From PALSA-693 sp963780345 (GTDB lineage Bacteria > Actinomycetota > Acidimicrobiia > Acidimicrobiales > Palsa-688), in the NCBI GenBank assembly GCA_963780345.1, contig CAWABU010000002.1, forward strand, positions 1-64,000: a stretch of 64,000 nt of DNA. Reading direction: 5' to 3'. Numbering within the stretch: the stretch's first letter is position 1; each line of letters starts with the position of its first letter. The notes beneath the pieces were generated by a model. The model was not told the DNA's origin. It searched no databases and saw only the letters and a program-made list of their open reading frames with translations. Of this stretch, positions 1 to 11,082 are shown in pieces. Both the position numbers and the translations under genes were made by a program.

Positions 1-895
1 GCCCGCTGCGTGCTGCGGCGCCCGCCCACCAGCCATGTGCTCCCCACCGCCCACGACATGGCTCGCGAGTACAAGATCATCTCCGCGCTGGGCCCGGCCG
101 GTGTACCTGCGCCCGGCACTGGGTCTGTCCACCGATGAGGCGGTCAATGGCGCCCCCTTCTACGTGATGGGCTACGTCAAGGGCGTCATCGCTCGCAGCG
201 AGGCGGAGGTCGAGAAGGACCTTGACCTGGCGGCGCGGCATCAGACCGGGATGGCCATGATCGACACCCTGGCCCAGATTCACGGGGTCGATCCTGACCA
301 GGTAGGTCTCGGCGACCTGGGCCGCAAGGAGGACTACATCTCCCGCCAGCTGCGCCGCTGGTTCGGCAACTACAAAGCCGCGCTCGAGTCCCGCGGCGGG
401 GACGCCCTTGCGGACATTGACTTCGTTCACGAGCAACTGGCCGCGCATATTCCGGACCAAGGTCGGGCCGGGGTGGTGCACGGCGATTACCGCCTGGACA
501 ACTGCGTCGTCTCGCCCGACGGCCGGATGCTGGCGGTGCTCGACTGGGAGCTGTGCACCCTCGGTGATCCTCTCGCCGACCTGGGCCAGCTGATGGTCTA
601 TTGGCCCGAACCAGGAGAGTTCTCGGCCCTCGGACAGTCGGCCACGACGGCTCCCGGCTTTCCGACCAGAGCCGAGATGGCCTCCCGCTACGAAGCGGCC
701 ACCGGACGCGACATCGGGCACCTGGACTTCTACGTGGCGTTTGGTTACTGGCGGCTGGCCTGCATCCTGGAGGGTGTCTACACCCGTTACGTCGTCGGAG
801 CCATGGGTGATGATGGTTTTGACTTCAGCGGATACCCGACATCGATCGCCTGGCTGGCGGCGCAGGCCCGCCAGGCGATGACCGCCGCTTACTGA
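1..895 (+). CDS. APH-fold phosphotransferase, 5'-truncated and apparently frameshifted
   Basis: Small-molecule kinase of the aminoglycoside phosphotransferase (APH/ChoK) fold, of the subgroup related to the kinase domain of ACAD10/11-type proteins. The catalytic loop VVHGDYRLDN and the metal-binding motif VLDWELCTLGDP are visible, followed by a conserved tail with FYVAFGYWRLA. The N-terminal part (VLRRPP, then HDMAREYKIISALGP) is read in frame 1 from base 1 to about 114, and the rest (ALGLSTDEAVNG onward) in frame 2. One extra G at about 115 explains the switch. The gene begins outside the window. It lies 27 bp before the PAC2 gene. The substrate cannot be told from sequence; acyl-CoA metabolism is a family-level guess. 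Confidence 0.8.
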   Translation, partial: PAACCGARPPAMCSPPPTTWLASTRSSPRWARPVYLRPALGLSTDEAVNGAPFYVMGYVKGVIARSEAEVEKDLDLAARHQTGMAMIDTLAQIHGVDPDQVGLGDLGRKEDYISRQLRRWFGNYKAALESRGGDALADIDFVHEQLAAHIPDQGRAGVVHGDYRLDNCVVSPDGRMLAVLDWELCTLGDPLADLGQLMVYWPEPGEFSALGQSATTAPGFPTRAEMASRYEAATGRDIGHLDFYVAFGYWRLACILEGVYTRYVVGAMGDDGFDFSGYPTSIAWLAAQARQAMTAAY

Positions 896-922
896 CACCA
901 GATCGACAAGAATGAACGCATC

Positions 923-1789
923 GTGACCGAACTCGCCACTATTCACCATTGGCCCGAGCTGGATCGGCCCGTGCTCGTGGTGGCCATGGAGGGCTGGGTC
1001 GATGCGGGGTTTGCGGCCGCGACAGCGACCGCGAACCTCCTCGGGGCCATGCCCAACGAGCTGGTGGCCACCTTCGACCCCGACGAGCTCATCGATTTTC
1101 GCGCCCGCCGCCCGACGTTGCGGATCGTCAACGGAGTGGACACCGAGCTGCGCTGGTCGGCCATTCGCCTGGTCGCGGCGACGAACCGCACCGGCCGGAC
1201 CGTGCTGATCCTGACCGGTCCGGAGCCCGACATGCGCTGGCATTCGTTCATCGCCGAGGTGGTGCAACTCGCCTCCCGCCTGGAGGCGACACTGGTGGTC
1301 GGCCTGGGCGCCTTTCCTGCACCGGTCCCCCACACCCGACCGGTACGTCTGGTCGGTACCTCCACGGAGACCGAGCTGGCCGGCCAGATCGGCTACCTGC
1401 CGGCGACGATTGACGTACCGTCCGGAGTCCAGGGGGCCCTGGAGTTCGCCTTCGGCGAGGCCAAGATCCCGGCCGTGGGCTTGTGGGCCCGGGTGCCCCA
1501 CTATGCCGCCGCCATGCCGTATCCGGCGGCGGCCGCGGCCCTGCTCGATGGCCTGGCCCGGATGGCCGACCTGGAGCTCGACACGTCGGCGCTGCACACT
1601 GCTGCGGCGTCGACCCACCAGCAGATCGAGAAGCTGATCGCGGGCAGCGAAGAACACGCCGCCCTGGTCCGTCAGCTGGAAGCCCAGCAAGAGCAAGAAC
1701 AGGGACTGGCCGGCACCGCCTACGGCGACCTGCCCTCGGGGGATGAGCTGGCCGCCGAGCTCGAACGATTCCTGCGCGGCGAGCACTAG
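923..1789 (+). CDS. PAC2 family protein
   Basis: 288-residue cytoplasmic protein of the PAC2 family (proteasome-assembly-chaperone-like fold), widespread in actinobacteria. Seen: the N-terminal pattern LVVAMEGWVDAG, a central VLILTGPEPDMRW strand, and a helical C-terminus rich in Glu/Gln (LEAQQEQEQ). The start is a GTG 27 bp after the upstream kinase gene; the nearby ATG at 912 is out of frame. Family length and architecture fit. In actinobacteria, PAC2 proteins have been linked to proteasome or protein quality-control functions, but the precise role here is not known. Confidence 0.85.
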   Translation: MTELATIHHWPELDRPVLVVAMEGWVDAGFAAATATANLLGAMPNELVATFDPDELIDFRARRPTLRIVNGVDTELRWSAIRLVAATNRTGRTVLILTGPEPDMRWHSFIAEVVQLASRLEATLVVGLGAFPAPVPHTRPVRLVGTSTETELAGQIGYLPATIDVPSGVQGALEFAFGEAKIPAVGLWARVPHYAAAMPYPAAAAALLDGLARMADLELDTSALHTAAASTHQQIEKLIAGSEEHAALVRQLEAQQEQEQGLAGTAYGDLPSGDELAAELERFLRGEH

Positions 1790-1862
1790 CTGACGCTGGG
1801 TCCCGGGTCCGACCGGGCGCCTGGGTCCAAACCGCTGCCCCCGTCCGCCCGCTCCGTGACTT

Positions 1863-2795
1863 CTAGCCGGTCGCCGCGGCCGCCAGCCCGAGCATCCGGC
1901 CGCGTTGGGCAGCCGCAGCTGACACCGTCCTGCAGATCAGCTCAGGACTCGACCTGGACGTGAAGTCCAGACAGCACCAACCCGCCGCGGTCAGCAGCGC
2001 CCGCCGATCGCTGTCCCGGTCCAGATGGCCGCGCTGGCCGTGCGGGTCGAATCCGGCCCACTCGACGGCAATCCGTAGGTCCACGATGGCCCGATCCACC
2101 CGGAAGGTGCGGCGACCGACCTGGATTCGGTACTGCCGCGTCGCCGGCGGCAACCCGAGCCGGTCCCAGAGGCGGTCCATCCGCTGCTCCCAGTCGTTGG
2201 CACCCGGGTCGTAGCCGTCGATCCGGTCCGCCAGCACTGACCGGATCGGAGCCAGGCGCCGGCGACCCGCCCCACGGTGCGCTTCGACGACGGCGTACAA
2301 CCGACCGAGGGTGACGATCCGCCGGCGCAACCCCTCGTCGCACAACCGACCCAGCGCCTCCACCGACTCGCTGGCGGCGAGGTCGAACAGCGTCCGCTCC
2401 GCCGTGGTGACCGGTATGCCGTCCCGCCGCGCCACCTCGCCGGGACCCAACTGTTGACGGTGGGCCCGAACCCCTATGAGCCTGCGCTGGCCAGTGACGA
2501 TCAGCTCCAGCGAATCGGCATCATGTCGATCGAGCAACCCCCAGAGCACACCGGCGCTCCGGTGCGACGCGACGGCTCCAGGGCCGGCAGCGAGCACCGC
2601 CGCCAGGGCGGCCGAGTGCCAGGTCGGCTGGGCGCCGCAGACTCGGAAGACGCCGTGCCGGACTCGCCCGAGTCGGCCCGTCATCGTCATTCGGCGCACC
2701 TGCAGGTCGGTCAGTCCGAGGCCTACCAGCTGCCCGATGGTTAAGAGTCCGTGCTGACGGCGGGCCAGCCGATCGAGATCGGCATAGATCATCAT
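1863..2795 (-). CDS. AbiEi-like HTH protein with DUF559 endonuclease-like C-terminus
   Basis: About 310 residues. The N-terminus (YADLDRLARRQHGLLTIGQL then LGLTDLQVRRM) is the winged-helix domain of AbiEi-type antitoxin/transcriptional regulators. The middle holds the typical HRSAGVLWGLL and TTAERTLFDLA motifs. The C-terminal ~110 residues (VDRAIVDLRIAVEW, then DRDSDRRALLTAAGW) look like DUF559, a Vsr-like nuclease fold. The start is set at an ATG at 2795; a second Met follows directly, and an in-frame start at 2828 is possible but poorly conserved. No AbiEii toxin partner lies nearby. A striking AT-rich palindrome (2831-2876) sits just upstream, which fits autoregulation as known for AbiEi. 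Such orphan proteins are common in actinobacteria and of unknown function. Confidence 0.75.
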   Translation of the reverse strand: MMIYADLDRLARRQHGLLTIGQLVGLGLTDLQVRRMTMTGRLGRVRHGVFRVCGAQPTWHSAALAAVLAAGPGAVASHRSAGVLWGLLDRHDADSLELIVTGQRRLIGVRAHRQQLGPGEVARRDGIPVTTAERTLFDLAASESVEALGRLCDEGLRRRIVTLGRLYAVVEAHRGAGRRRLAPIRSVLADRIDGYDPGANDWEQRMDRLWDRLGLPPATRQYRIQVGRRTFRVDRAIVDLRIAVEWAGFDPHGQRGHLDRDSDRRALLTAAGWCCLDFTSRSSPELICRTVSAAAAQRGRMLGLAAAATG

Positions 2796-2830
2796 GACTG
2801 AAGTATGCCTGGAAGGTGTGACAACCATCT

Positions 2831-2876
2831 ATTGTGTTCAAAATCATATCATATATGATATGAATTTGCACACAAT
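2831..2876. promoter_or_regulatory. 46-bp AT-rich near-perfect palindrome (operator candidate)
   Basis: The central 20 bp (2844-2863, core CATATCATATATGATATG) are a perfect palindrome. The symmetry extends to ATTGTG (2831-2836) and CACAAT (2871-2876); 21 of 23 half-site positions pair. It lies 36 bp upstream of the AbiEi-like start and 58 bp downstream of leuS, both on the minus strand. Its AT content stands out in this GC-rich sequence. An operator for the downstream regulator is most likely; a leuS terminator is less likely because no T-tract follows. Confidence 0.65.
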
Positions 2877-2933
2877 CCAGGAAGGGGTGCCGAGAGGAAG
2901 GGGTGCCGACCCCGCCGACCAGGCCGGCCGCGG

Positions 2934-5399
<2,466 letters not shown>

Positions 5400-5490
5400 G
5401 GTCCTCCAGGGTACCGGCGGGGGGCGTCCGGCTCGGAGGGTTACGGGCGCGACGACCCGGCCGTCGTCGTGGCGCCGGTGGGTTGGCGGC

Positions 5491-6138
5491 TTATCGCCCT
5501 CGGGGTGGTGCCACGGTCGAGTCCCCGACATTCTCGTCGAGCCACTCGCAGAGGGGGCGGGCGGCCCGGAACACGTCGACGATCCGGGTCTTGGCCGCGC
5601 TGGTGCCAAGCCAGGCGGCCGGCGACCACTGCTTCATAGCGACCAGCCCCCGGTAGCGCAGGAGCTCAACCCGGGGGTGGTCCCGGGGGTACCCCTTGGG
5701 CGCCGTCTTCAGGGCGTCGCTGCCATGCACGTCGATCCCCGCGTCAGTCAGGCCGGTGATGGTCTTCTCGAGCGCGGCCCCGGTGGCGTCGCCGGCCACG
5801 GCCCGCCGGTAGCGGTCCAGTTGATCGGGGGCCATGTGATACTGGCCCATCCCGGCGAGCAACCCGTCCGCGGACAGCTGGACGTAACCGGGTCCGATCC
5901 CGGCCGCGATCGACGTCTTGTAGGGCGACTTGTCGGCGCTGAACCGGATGTCGCGGTAGGGGCGAAAGACCCGGCCCTCGCCGAACTCCGCCGCGAGGTC
6001 CGACAGCAAGGCCGCCATGGGGGCGTGTACTGCGGTGGTGTAGGTGTCCTTGTGATCGGTCCAGTAGACCTTCGAGTTGTCGGCCTCGAGGCCCTCGTAG
6101 AACTCCAGGGCTTCGACCGGCCAGCCCTTGAATGCCAT
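5491..6138 (-). CDS. DUF2461 domain-containing protein
   Basis: 215-residue cytoplasmic protein of the DUF2461 (TIGR02453) family, function unknown. Typical family features are visible: FKGWPVEALEFYEGLEADNS at the N-terminus, then DIRFSADKSPYKT and GYVQLSADGLLAGMGQYHM. The start is the ATG at 6138; the upstream in-frame extension is not family-like. It lies 91 bp upstream of leuS on the same strand, and 122 bp from the tRNA-Ala on the opposite strand. Confidence 0.9.
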   Translation of the reverse strand: MAFKGWPVEALEFYEGLEADNSKVYWTDHKDTYTTAVHAPMAALLSDLAAEFGEGRVFRPYRDIRFSADKSPYKTSIAAGIGPGYVQLSADGLLAGMGQYHMAPDQLDRYRRAVAGDATGAALEKTITGLTDAGIDVHGSDALKTAPKGYPRDHPRVELLRYRGLVAMKQWSPAAWLGTSAAKTRIVDVFRAARPLCEWLDENVGDSTVAPPRGR

Positions 6139-6260
6139 GAGGCCAGAATGTAGTCCACGACTGTCGGCGGACTCGGGGTCCACCGGCGGGCGTGCCGGCA
6201 TGACGGCACGGCGGCATGGGGGGTGCCGGCGGCGGGCCTGCTAGGCTGGAGCCGCCTTCT

Positions 6261-6337
<77 letters not shown>

Positions 6338-6383
6338 TCCTGACCAGGGAAAACGCCTGAGTCACCCGGCCGGAGATTCCGTT

Positions 6384-6406
6384 ACTGGAGCAACCACTGG
6401 AGCAAC
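6384..6406 (+). repeat. Left pair of integrase arm-type sites
   Basis: ACTGGAGCAAC occurs twice (6384-6394 and 6396-6406) with 12-bp periodicity, between attL and the int stop codon. The same tandem pair, with the same spacing and direction, is found inside the right end (22797-22819). That placement suits arm-type binding sites of the tyrosine integrase or excisionase. Confidence 0.7.
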
Positions 6407-6411
6407 CCGAC

Positions 6412-7551
6412 TCAACCGCCACCGAACAACGCCTCCATCACCCTCACGTGGGCGTCGATCGATGGCTTGACCTGGTGGCGGTAGTGCTGCTCGAGCATCC
6501 GGGTCGATGCGTGACCGAGGACGTCCGCAATAACTTCCAGCGGAACGCCGCTGGCCGAGAGCAGCGACGCAGCCGAATGACGGAGCTCGTTCGGCGTCCA
6601 ATGACCGAGTCCTGCTGTACGCGTCAGTCGGGCGAACGTGTGACGAAGGTTCGCAGGATCGATAGGCGTGCCGACAGCGGTCGTAAACACCAGGTCGGTT
6701 TCCCGCCACGCCGGGCCCGCCTGAAGACGCTCGGCCGCCTGGCGCTTCCGGTGATTCCGCAGAGCGACTCGGACCGGCTCGGGCATCTGAAGAGGCCGGC
6801 GCGATCTCGAGGTCTTGGTCGAGCCGAGCCGCAGTTGGCCACGCTCGCGTTTCAACGAGCCCTCGACCGTTAGTCGGCCGCTGTCGAGGTCCACGTCCGT
6901 CCAGCGCAATCCGGTGAGCTCCCCGGGTCGCAACCCGAGCATCAGCCCAGTGACGAACAGCCCTTCGAGCCGATGCCCTCGCGCCGCGGCTAGCAAGGTC
7001 GCCGCCTCCTGCTCCGTCAAGGAGCGGTGCGCACCTGACCTCGGCTCGGTTGCCGGCATCTCCGCAATCCGAGCCACGTTGCGACCGACCTTGCCACGCC
7101 GCTCAGCCACGCTTAACGCCTGACCCAAGTAGGATCGCACCCGGTTCACGCTTTGACGACTCCGACCCGCCTCCGCCATGGACAGCAACAGGGCTTCAAC
7201 ATCCTCAGGCAGGAGATCCCTAAGGCGCTTGTTGCCTAAAGCAGGCTGAATCCAGACGCGGCAGGCCCATCGGGCATTGTCCACCGTATTGACCGACTTG
7301 GCCCCAGCGATCGCACGAGCCTCCAGTGACTTCAACCACCAGTCCAGAAAAGGGCCCAGTCGTTCCGTGCTCGATGTCGGCAATCCCGCCACCAGTTGCC
7401 CTTGTATGGCCGTGAGCTTCTCCGAAGCGGCCTTACGGGTCTTGGCCGATACAGTCTTGCGCCGACCATTTGGAAGCATCACGGCTCCCCGGTACAGCCC
7501 GACCGAAGTATCGAAATACAGCGACCCCTCGTTGTTGCCCCGCTTCCTCAT
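6412..7551 (-). CDS. int: Tyrosine site-specific integrase
   Basis: 379-residue tyrosine recombinase expected to integrate and excise the element at tRNA-Ala. The N-terminal arm-binding region (residues 1-50) is followed by a SAM-like core-binding domain (about 64-165) and the catalytic domain. Catalytic residues visible: R208 (GLRPGEL), K246 (STKTSRSRR), R324 in NELRHSAAS, H347 (VLGHAS) and nucleophile Y357 (EQHYRH). The usual H of HxxR is N321, a variant that is common in actinobacterial AICE integrases. It starts with an ATG overlapping the xis stop by 4 bp and ends 74 bp from attL. Confidence 0.96.
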   Translation of the reverse strand: MRKRGNNEGSLYFDTSVGLYRGAVMLPNGRRKTVSAKTRKAASEKLTAIQGQLVAGLPTSSTERLGPFLDWWLKSLEARAIAGAKSVNTVDNARWACRVWIQPALGNKRLRDLLPEDVEALLLSMAEAGRSRQSVNRVRSYLGQALSVAERRGKVGRNVARIAEMPATEPRSGAHRSLTEQEAATLLAAARGHRLEGLFVTGLMLGLRPGELTGLRWTDVDLDSGRLTVEGSLKRERGQLRLGSTKTSRSRRPLQMPEPVRVALRNHRKRQAAERLQAGPAWRETDLVFTTAVGTPIDPANLRHTFARLTRTAGLGHWTPNELRHSAASLLSASGVPLEVIADVLGHASTRMLEQHYRHQVKPSIDAHVRVMEALFGGG

Positions 7552-7763
7552 GCGCTTGCCTCACACTGCTCTGCTTCCAGCCGAGTCACGAGCTCGTCGA
7601 GCGAGATCCGCAAAATACGCCGACTCCGTCCGAGCCGGATCGATCGCAGTTCGCCCGTAGCGAGCAAAGCGAAGACTTTCGAGCGACCGATACCAAGCAG
7701 TTCGGCAGTCTCGACGGGACTAAGCAACAGGCGCTCCCCTACCATTGACTGAACGTCAGACAT
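7548..7763 (-). CDS. xis: Excisionase / MerR-like HTH (Xis)
   Basis: 71-residue DNA-binding protein of the excisionase (helix_turn_helix_17) family: LLSPVETAELLGIGRSKVFA is the HTH and RSIRLGRSRRILRI the wing. It should bend the att DNA and direct Int towards excision. The start ATG at 7763 is preceded by GGAGG at good spacing. It overlaps the rep stop by 8 bp and the int start by 4 bp, so rep-xis-int is one translationally coupled operon. Confidence 0.93.
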   Translation of the reverse strand: MSDVQSMVGERLLLSPVETAELLGIGRSKVFALLATGELRSIRLGRSRRILRISLDELVTRLEAEQCEASA

Positions 7764-9282
7764 AAAGACCTCCTTGCCTATCGAGTTCTTGGGCCCAGCG
7801 GGAAAATCGACGGTTCTCTGCCAAATCGGTAGCGATAGTGCGGGCGTAAATGGCTTCGCCGGGCGAATGGCCGCGCCCGCAATACTGCCATTGACCGAGG
7901 ACAAGAATCGTGGCCTCGCAGCTGCCCGCCTTGTCGTACTCACTTAGTCGTCGAAGGCACGTGTCCTCGGAGTAACCGAGAGCCGCGACCAGGCGGTGAT
8001 TGCGCCAGTCCTGCCGAGCTCGCCGAAGGGCTGTCAGCGTTGTGGAATAACAACGAGAGCGGGTCGAGTAATGGCCACGAAATCCCAGCATGTGAGACCA
8101 GGGCCGCAGCCGCAGAGGCTCGAGTTCGGGGTGGGCGCCGAGGGTCCAGCAGGCGGAGATCATGGCCTGCGCGTGCGGACTATCGACCAGGTGGTGAACG
8201 TCGTCGTAGCGGGTGGCCCGGCCATGACAGGCTTTGCACAGGCCGCCGCCGTCCGCGTCGTGTCCGGTCCCTTTACAACGCCAGCAGACCACGGGCCGGT
8301 CCAAAGTGCCGGCGGTTTCAGCCGCCTTGGTCGAATATTTCGCCAGATAGCCCGCCACTTTCTGGTGGGTCAACTCTCCATCGCCGACATCCGCGGCAGT
8401 GATGGGTTGGATGTCGAGCTGGTCGCCCCAACGCACGTGGCGGGGCCCGCCGGCGGCAGGGCTGTCAGGAGCGGCGACGACCGCTTGGCGGGCGGCGGCC
8501 TCAATGGCCGCTGTCAGGGTGTCGATGGTGAGGCCTTCGGGGGGCGGCTGGTGAGGGCCGTCGGGACCGTCCAGGCGGACGATCACGTGGAAATGCACCA
8601 GACCCCGGGCTTGAAACTCGGCCACCTTGCCGTAGGAAAGGCGGGCCTGGCGGCGGAACTCGCCTTCGGGAAGGCCGAGCTGGCGGGCCAGGTGGCGGAC
8701 GATAAGGGTGGTGGTGCGATGCCAGAGGACGCCGGCCAGGGCGTTCCAGATCACCGCACCCGTGTAGTCATAGGTGGCGGGGGCGACCGCCTGGCCCAAA
8801 GAAGGGTCGTCGACCGCGTGGCGTTGGTGGCAACCGGCGTCGGGATGGCAACGCTGCACCTTGCCGTCCGGAGCGACGACGCGATGGTGAACGGCGCCGA
8901 AGCCGGGGGCGGTCAGAGTGGCGAACACCCGAGGGTGGCTGGCCACGCTGACGGGGACGGTCTTGCCGCCGGTCAGGCCGGACCGGATGAGCTGGTAGGT
9001 GTCGGCCCGGTACACCTCGGCGCAGGGCGCGCACCGGGACGCTCGCCGGTTCCGGCAGGCCACCAGCAGCCGCCGGTTGGGCTCGTCGTTTGTGTCGTAG
9101 CGGTGGAGGACCTCCCCGGTGGCGGCGTCGATGGTCGATGAATGGCCCACCAGGTGGATGGGATCGGCGCACCCGCCGATGGCCGCCACCATCGACCGCC
9201 AGCGCCCGAACCCGGCCTGGCCGGCGGTGCGCACCAACTCCACCACATCGCCATCGTCGATGGCCGGCCGCATCGGGGTCAT
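7756..9282 (-). CDS. RepSA-like rolling-circle replication initiator
   Basis: 508 residues. Fits the RepSA family of AICEs, which starts rolling-circle replication of the excised circle. Seen: a Cys-rich N-terminal segment (CRNRRASRCAPCAEVYRAD), the HUH-type metal site GLVHFHVIVRLDG, a second zinc motif CWRCKGTGHD...CKACHG, and a C-terminal SHMLGFRGHYSTRSR block. The start ATG at 9282 overlaps the stop of the upstream translocase gene (ATGA). The long upstream open frame is an artefact of high GC. Same operon as xis and int. Confidence 0.92.
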   Translation of the reverse strand: MTPMRPAIDDGDVVELVRTAGQAGFGRWRSMVAAIGGCADPIHLVGHSSTIDAATGEVLHRYDTNDEPNRRLLVACRNRRASRCAPCAEVYRADTYQLIRSGLTGGKTVPVSVASHPRVFATLTAPGFGAVHHRVVAPDGKVQRCHPDAGCHQRHAVDDPSLGQAVAPATYDYTGAVIWNALAGVLWHRTTTLIVRHLARQLGLPEGEFRRQARLSYGKVAEFQARGLVHFHVIVRLDGPDGPHQPPPEGLTIDTLTAAIEAAARQAVVAAPDSPAAGGPRHVRWGDQLDIQPITAADVGDGELTHQKVAGYLAKYSTKAAETAGTLDRPVVCWRCKGTGHDADGGGLCKACHGRATRYDDVHHLVDSPHAQAMISACWTLGAHPELEPLRLRPWSHMLGFRGHYSTRSRCYSTTLTALRRARQDWRNHRLVAALGYSEDTCLRRLSEYDKAGSCEATILVLGQWQYCGRGHSPGEAIYARTIATDLAENRRFSRWAQELDRQGGLYV

Positions 9283-10478
9283 CGGGCCAGCTCGATCGCA
9301 TCGACGGTCACGACATTTGGAGGTTGCTGCAGGTGACCAACAGCGGCGACGACCTGGGCGGCGTCGGCTTCGGTCACATGGGGGGTGCGGACCCGGTGAT
9401 AGCCGGCCCGGTCGGGCAGTCGCATGACGGCGACGCCGGTCCATTCCCGGCCGATCAGGTTGATCGGGGCGACGTCGGGGTACTGACGGATCTCGTCGCC
9501 CAGGGCGGCCACTGCTCCGTCCATGGTCCGCACCCCGAAGGACAGGCCGACCTGGCAGACATCGCGGATGGCGGTGGGGATGGCGTCGGCGGTTTGTTTC
9601 TGGGTCACAAACACGGTCAGAAAACCGCGGGACCGACCTTCCTTGGCCAGCTTGGTCAGGTACCAGACGTTGCTGTCGCACAGATCGCGGTCCTTACGGG
9701 ACGACGCGGTCACATACGTGTGGCTCTCGTCCACGCAAACCAGCACCAGCGGACAATCGACAGTTGGGCCCGTCTCCCAAAACTGCGATGTGCCCCGGTG
9801 GGTGCGCAGCCAGGCCGAGCGGGCCCGCATGACCTGATGCAACTGGCCGAGCAGCCGGCTGGCTTCCTCCAGGTCGTCGCCGGCGGCGGCGAAGCAGCGG
9901 GCCAAGAGCAGCCCGTAGTCGCCGTCCTCCGGGTTGGCGACCTTGCCGTCCAACACGGCGATCTGCACGGCCGGATGGGGGGCCAGCTGGCACAGCCACC
10001 ACCGCTGCAACGACGTTTTGCCGGTGCCGGGCACGCCGGCCACCGTGATCCCAGACAGGTTGGCCAACGGCAGGCGGATCTGGGCGGCCTCGTCGTCGAT
10101 GCCGACATGCAGCTGCCAGTCGGCCAACGGCTGGCCGGTGGGAGTGACCGCCCACACCGTGGCCAGCGGGTCGCGGACAAAACCGCGCAGCAACAAGACA
10201 CCGGGGGCGTGCTGGCTGACGTCGACGCGCAGGCAGCCCCAGGCGTTGGCCAGATGCCCGGCCATCTTGGTCACCTGGTCCAGGCCCACGCCGGGGACGG
10301 TGCGCATCCAGGCCCGCAGCCCATGCGGGGCGGGCTCGAAGCGAATGTCAGGGATGCGCACCACCGGCGGCAGCCGTCGGCCGCTCAACCAGTCATAGCG
10401 GTGGCGGGTGGTGTCATCCACCAGGACCAGGCCAAGGTTCCGGGCGTCCCACATCCACCGGGACGCCACCCAGTTCAC
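9279..10478 (-). CDS. FtsK/SpoIIIE-type DNA translocase (TraB/TraSA-like)
   Basis: 399-residue P-loop ATPase expected to transfer double-stranded element DNA between hyphae or cells, as TraSA/TraB does in AICEs. Walker A is GVPGTGKTS (about residues 148-156), Walker B LVLVCVDESH. A later LAKEGRSRGFLTVFVTQKQ block is typical of FtsK/TraB. No membrane segment lies in this polypeptide; the small membrane protein directly upstream may supply it. The start is a GTG at 10478 overlapping the upstream stop (GTGA). Confidence 0.9.
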   Translation of the reverse strand: MNWVASRWMWDARNLGLVLVDDTTRHRYDWLSGRRLPPVVRIPDIRFEPAPHGLRAWMRTVPGVGLDQVTKMAGHLANAWGCLRVDVSQHAPGVLLLRGFVRDPLATVWAVTPTGQPLADWQLHVGIDDEAAQIRLPLANLSGITVAGVPGTGKTSLQRWWLCQLAPHPAVQIAVLDGKVANPEDGDYGLLLARCFAAAGDDLEEASRLLGQLHQVMRARSAWLRTHRGTSQFWETGPTVDCPLVLVCVDESHTYVTASSRKDRDLCDSNVWYLTKLAKEGRSRGFLTVFVTQKQTADAIPTAIRDVCQVGLSFGVRTMDGAVAALGDEIRQYPDVAPINLIGREWTGVAVMRLPDRAGYHRVRTPHVTEADAAQVVAAVGHLQQPPNVVTVDAIELAR

Positions 10479-10603
10479 CCACCGGCGGACGGAGGCCTCA
10501 CTTCGGTGACCTTCGGCCGGTGGTGGCGCCGCCACCACGCTCGCACCAAAAGTACGAGCATGACGACAGCGCCGAGCACCGCCAGCCAGGACAGGATCGG
10601 CAC
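10475..10603 (-). CDS. Small single-pass membrane protein of the transfer operon
   Basis: About 42 residues from a GTG at 10603. A hydrophobic helix (WLAVLGAVVMLVLLVRAWW) is followed by a basic tail. The stop overlaps the translocase GTG by 4 bp (GTGA), which argues for a real coupled gene. There is no strong ribosome-binding site at 10603, so the true start may lie a little upstream. The role (spread or transfer accessory) is inferred from position only. Confidence 0.55.
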   Translation of the reverse strand: MPILSWLAVLGAVVMLVLLVRAWWRRHHRPKVTEVRPPSAGG

Positions 10604-10646
10604 CCAACCGGTACCGGCACATGCAACTGGGGCTAAGCAGCGCCGG

Positions 10647-10989
10647 TCATGACGCAGCCGCCGACGCTTTCGCCGCCGAGCCGTTGGTGGCCACGGCCAG
10701 GCCCATAGCATCGCAGGCGAACATGACCCCGTGGCGGCCGTCCTGCTTCTCCCACACCCGGCCAATGAAGCCGTCCACCTGCACCGCCACCAGCGGGACC
10801 ACGTTCTTGGCCAATCCCGACTCGGGTACCGTGACTCGCAGCAGATCGGCCTTACCATCGCTCGGTCACCGCCAGCAGATCCACGTCAAAGTCGATCTCA
10901 CCGGTAAAGGGGTTCGGCTTGGACTGCCGGCGCGGCGGCGTGGCCACCGTCAAGGTCATCTTCCGATCATCAATAGGGATAACACGCAT
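10647..10989 (-). pseudogene. Small AICE regulator (replication/excision-activator-like), frameshifted
   Basis: Starts at ATG 10989 with a good AAGGAG site. The first part (MRVIPIDDRKMTLTVA, then NPFTGEIDFDVDLLAVTE) runs to a TAA at 10852-10854. From about 10858 the next frame continues with DGKADLLRVTVPE and ends GSAAKASAAAS at 10647. The joined protein (about 110 residues) resembles the small 'plasmid replication, integration and excision activator' proteins upstream of tra genes in AICEs. The break is a single-base shift: inactivation, a sequence error or, less likely, programmed frameshifting. Confidence 0.6.
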
Positions 10990-11082
10990 TGGTCGACTCC
11001 TTGATTCGTACGCGGCGCCCGTCGCGGGCACCGTCACGGTCAGGATCGCCCCGAACGCCGAGACGCCGTAACCACATCGCCG

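Noticed and set aside
77..1786. 569-residue open frame on the minus strand
   Set aside because: High-GC shadow of the kinase and PAC2 genes; composition is Gly/Arg/Gln-rich without any domain. The same holds for long opposite-strand frames at 3159-5150, 30855-32400, 38026-39321, 44595-46745 and 51586-53391.
1863..2795. AbiE-type toxin-antitoxin pair
   Set aside because: Only the AbiEi-like partner is present; no AbiEii nucleotidyltransferase lies on either side.
6412..7551. The element integrase as the driver of the cassette array
   Set aside because: It is a tRNA-type AICE integrase with its own att and arm sites; the junction motif shares no clear similarity with the 47-bp att core.
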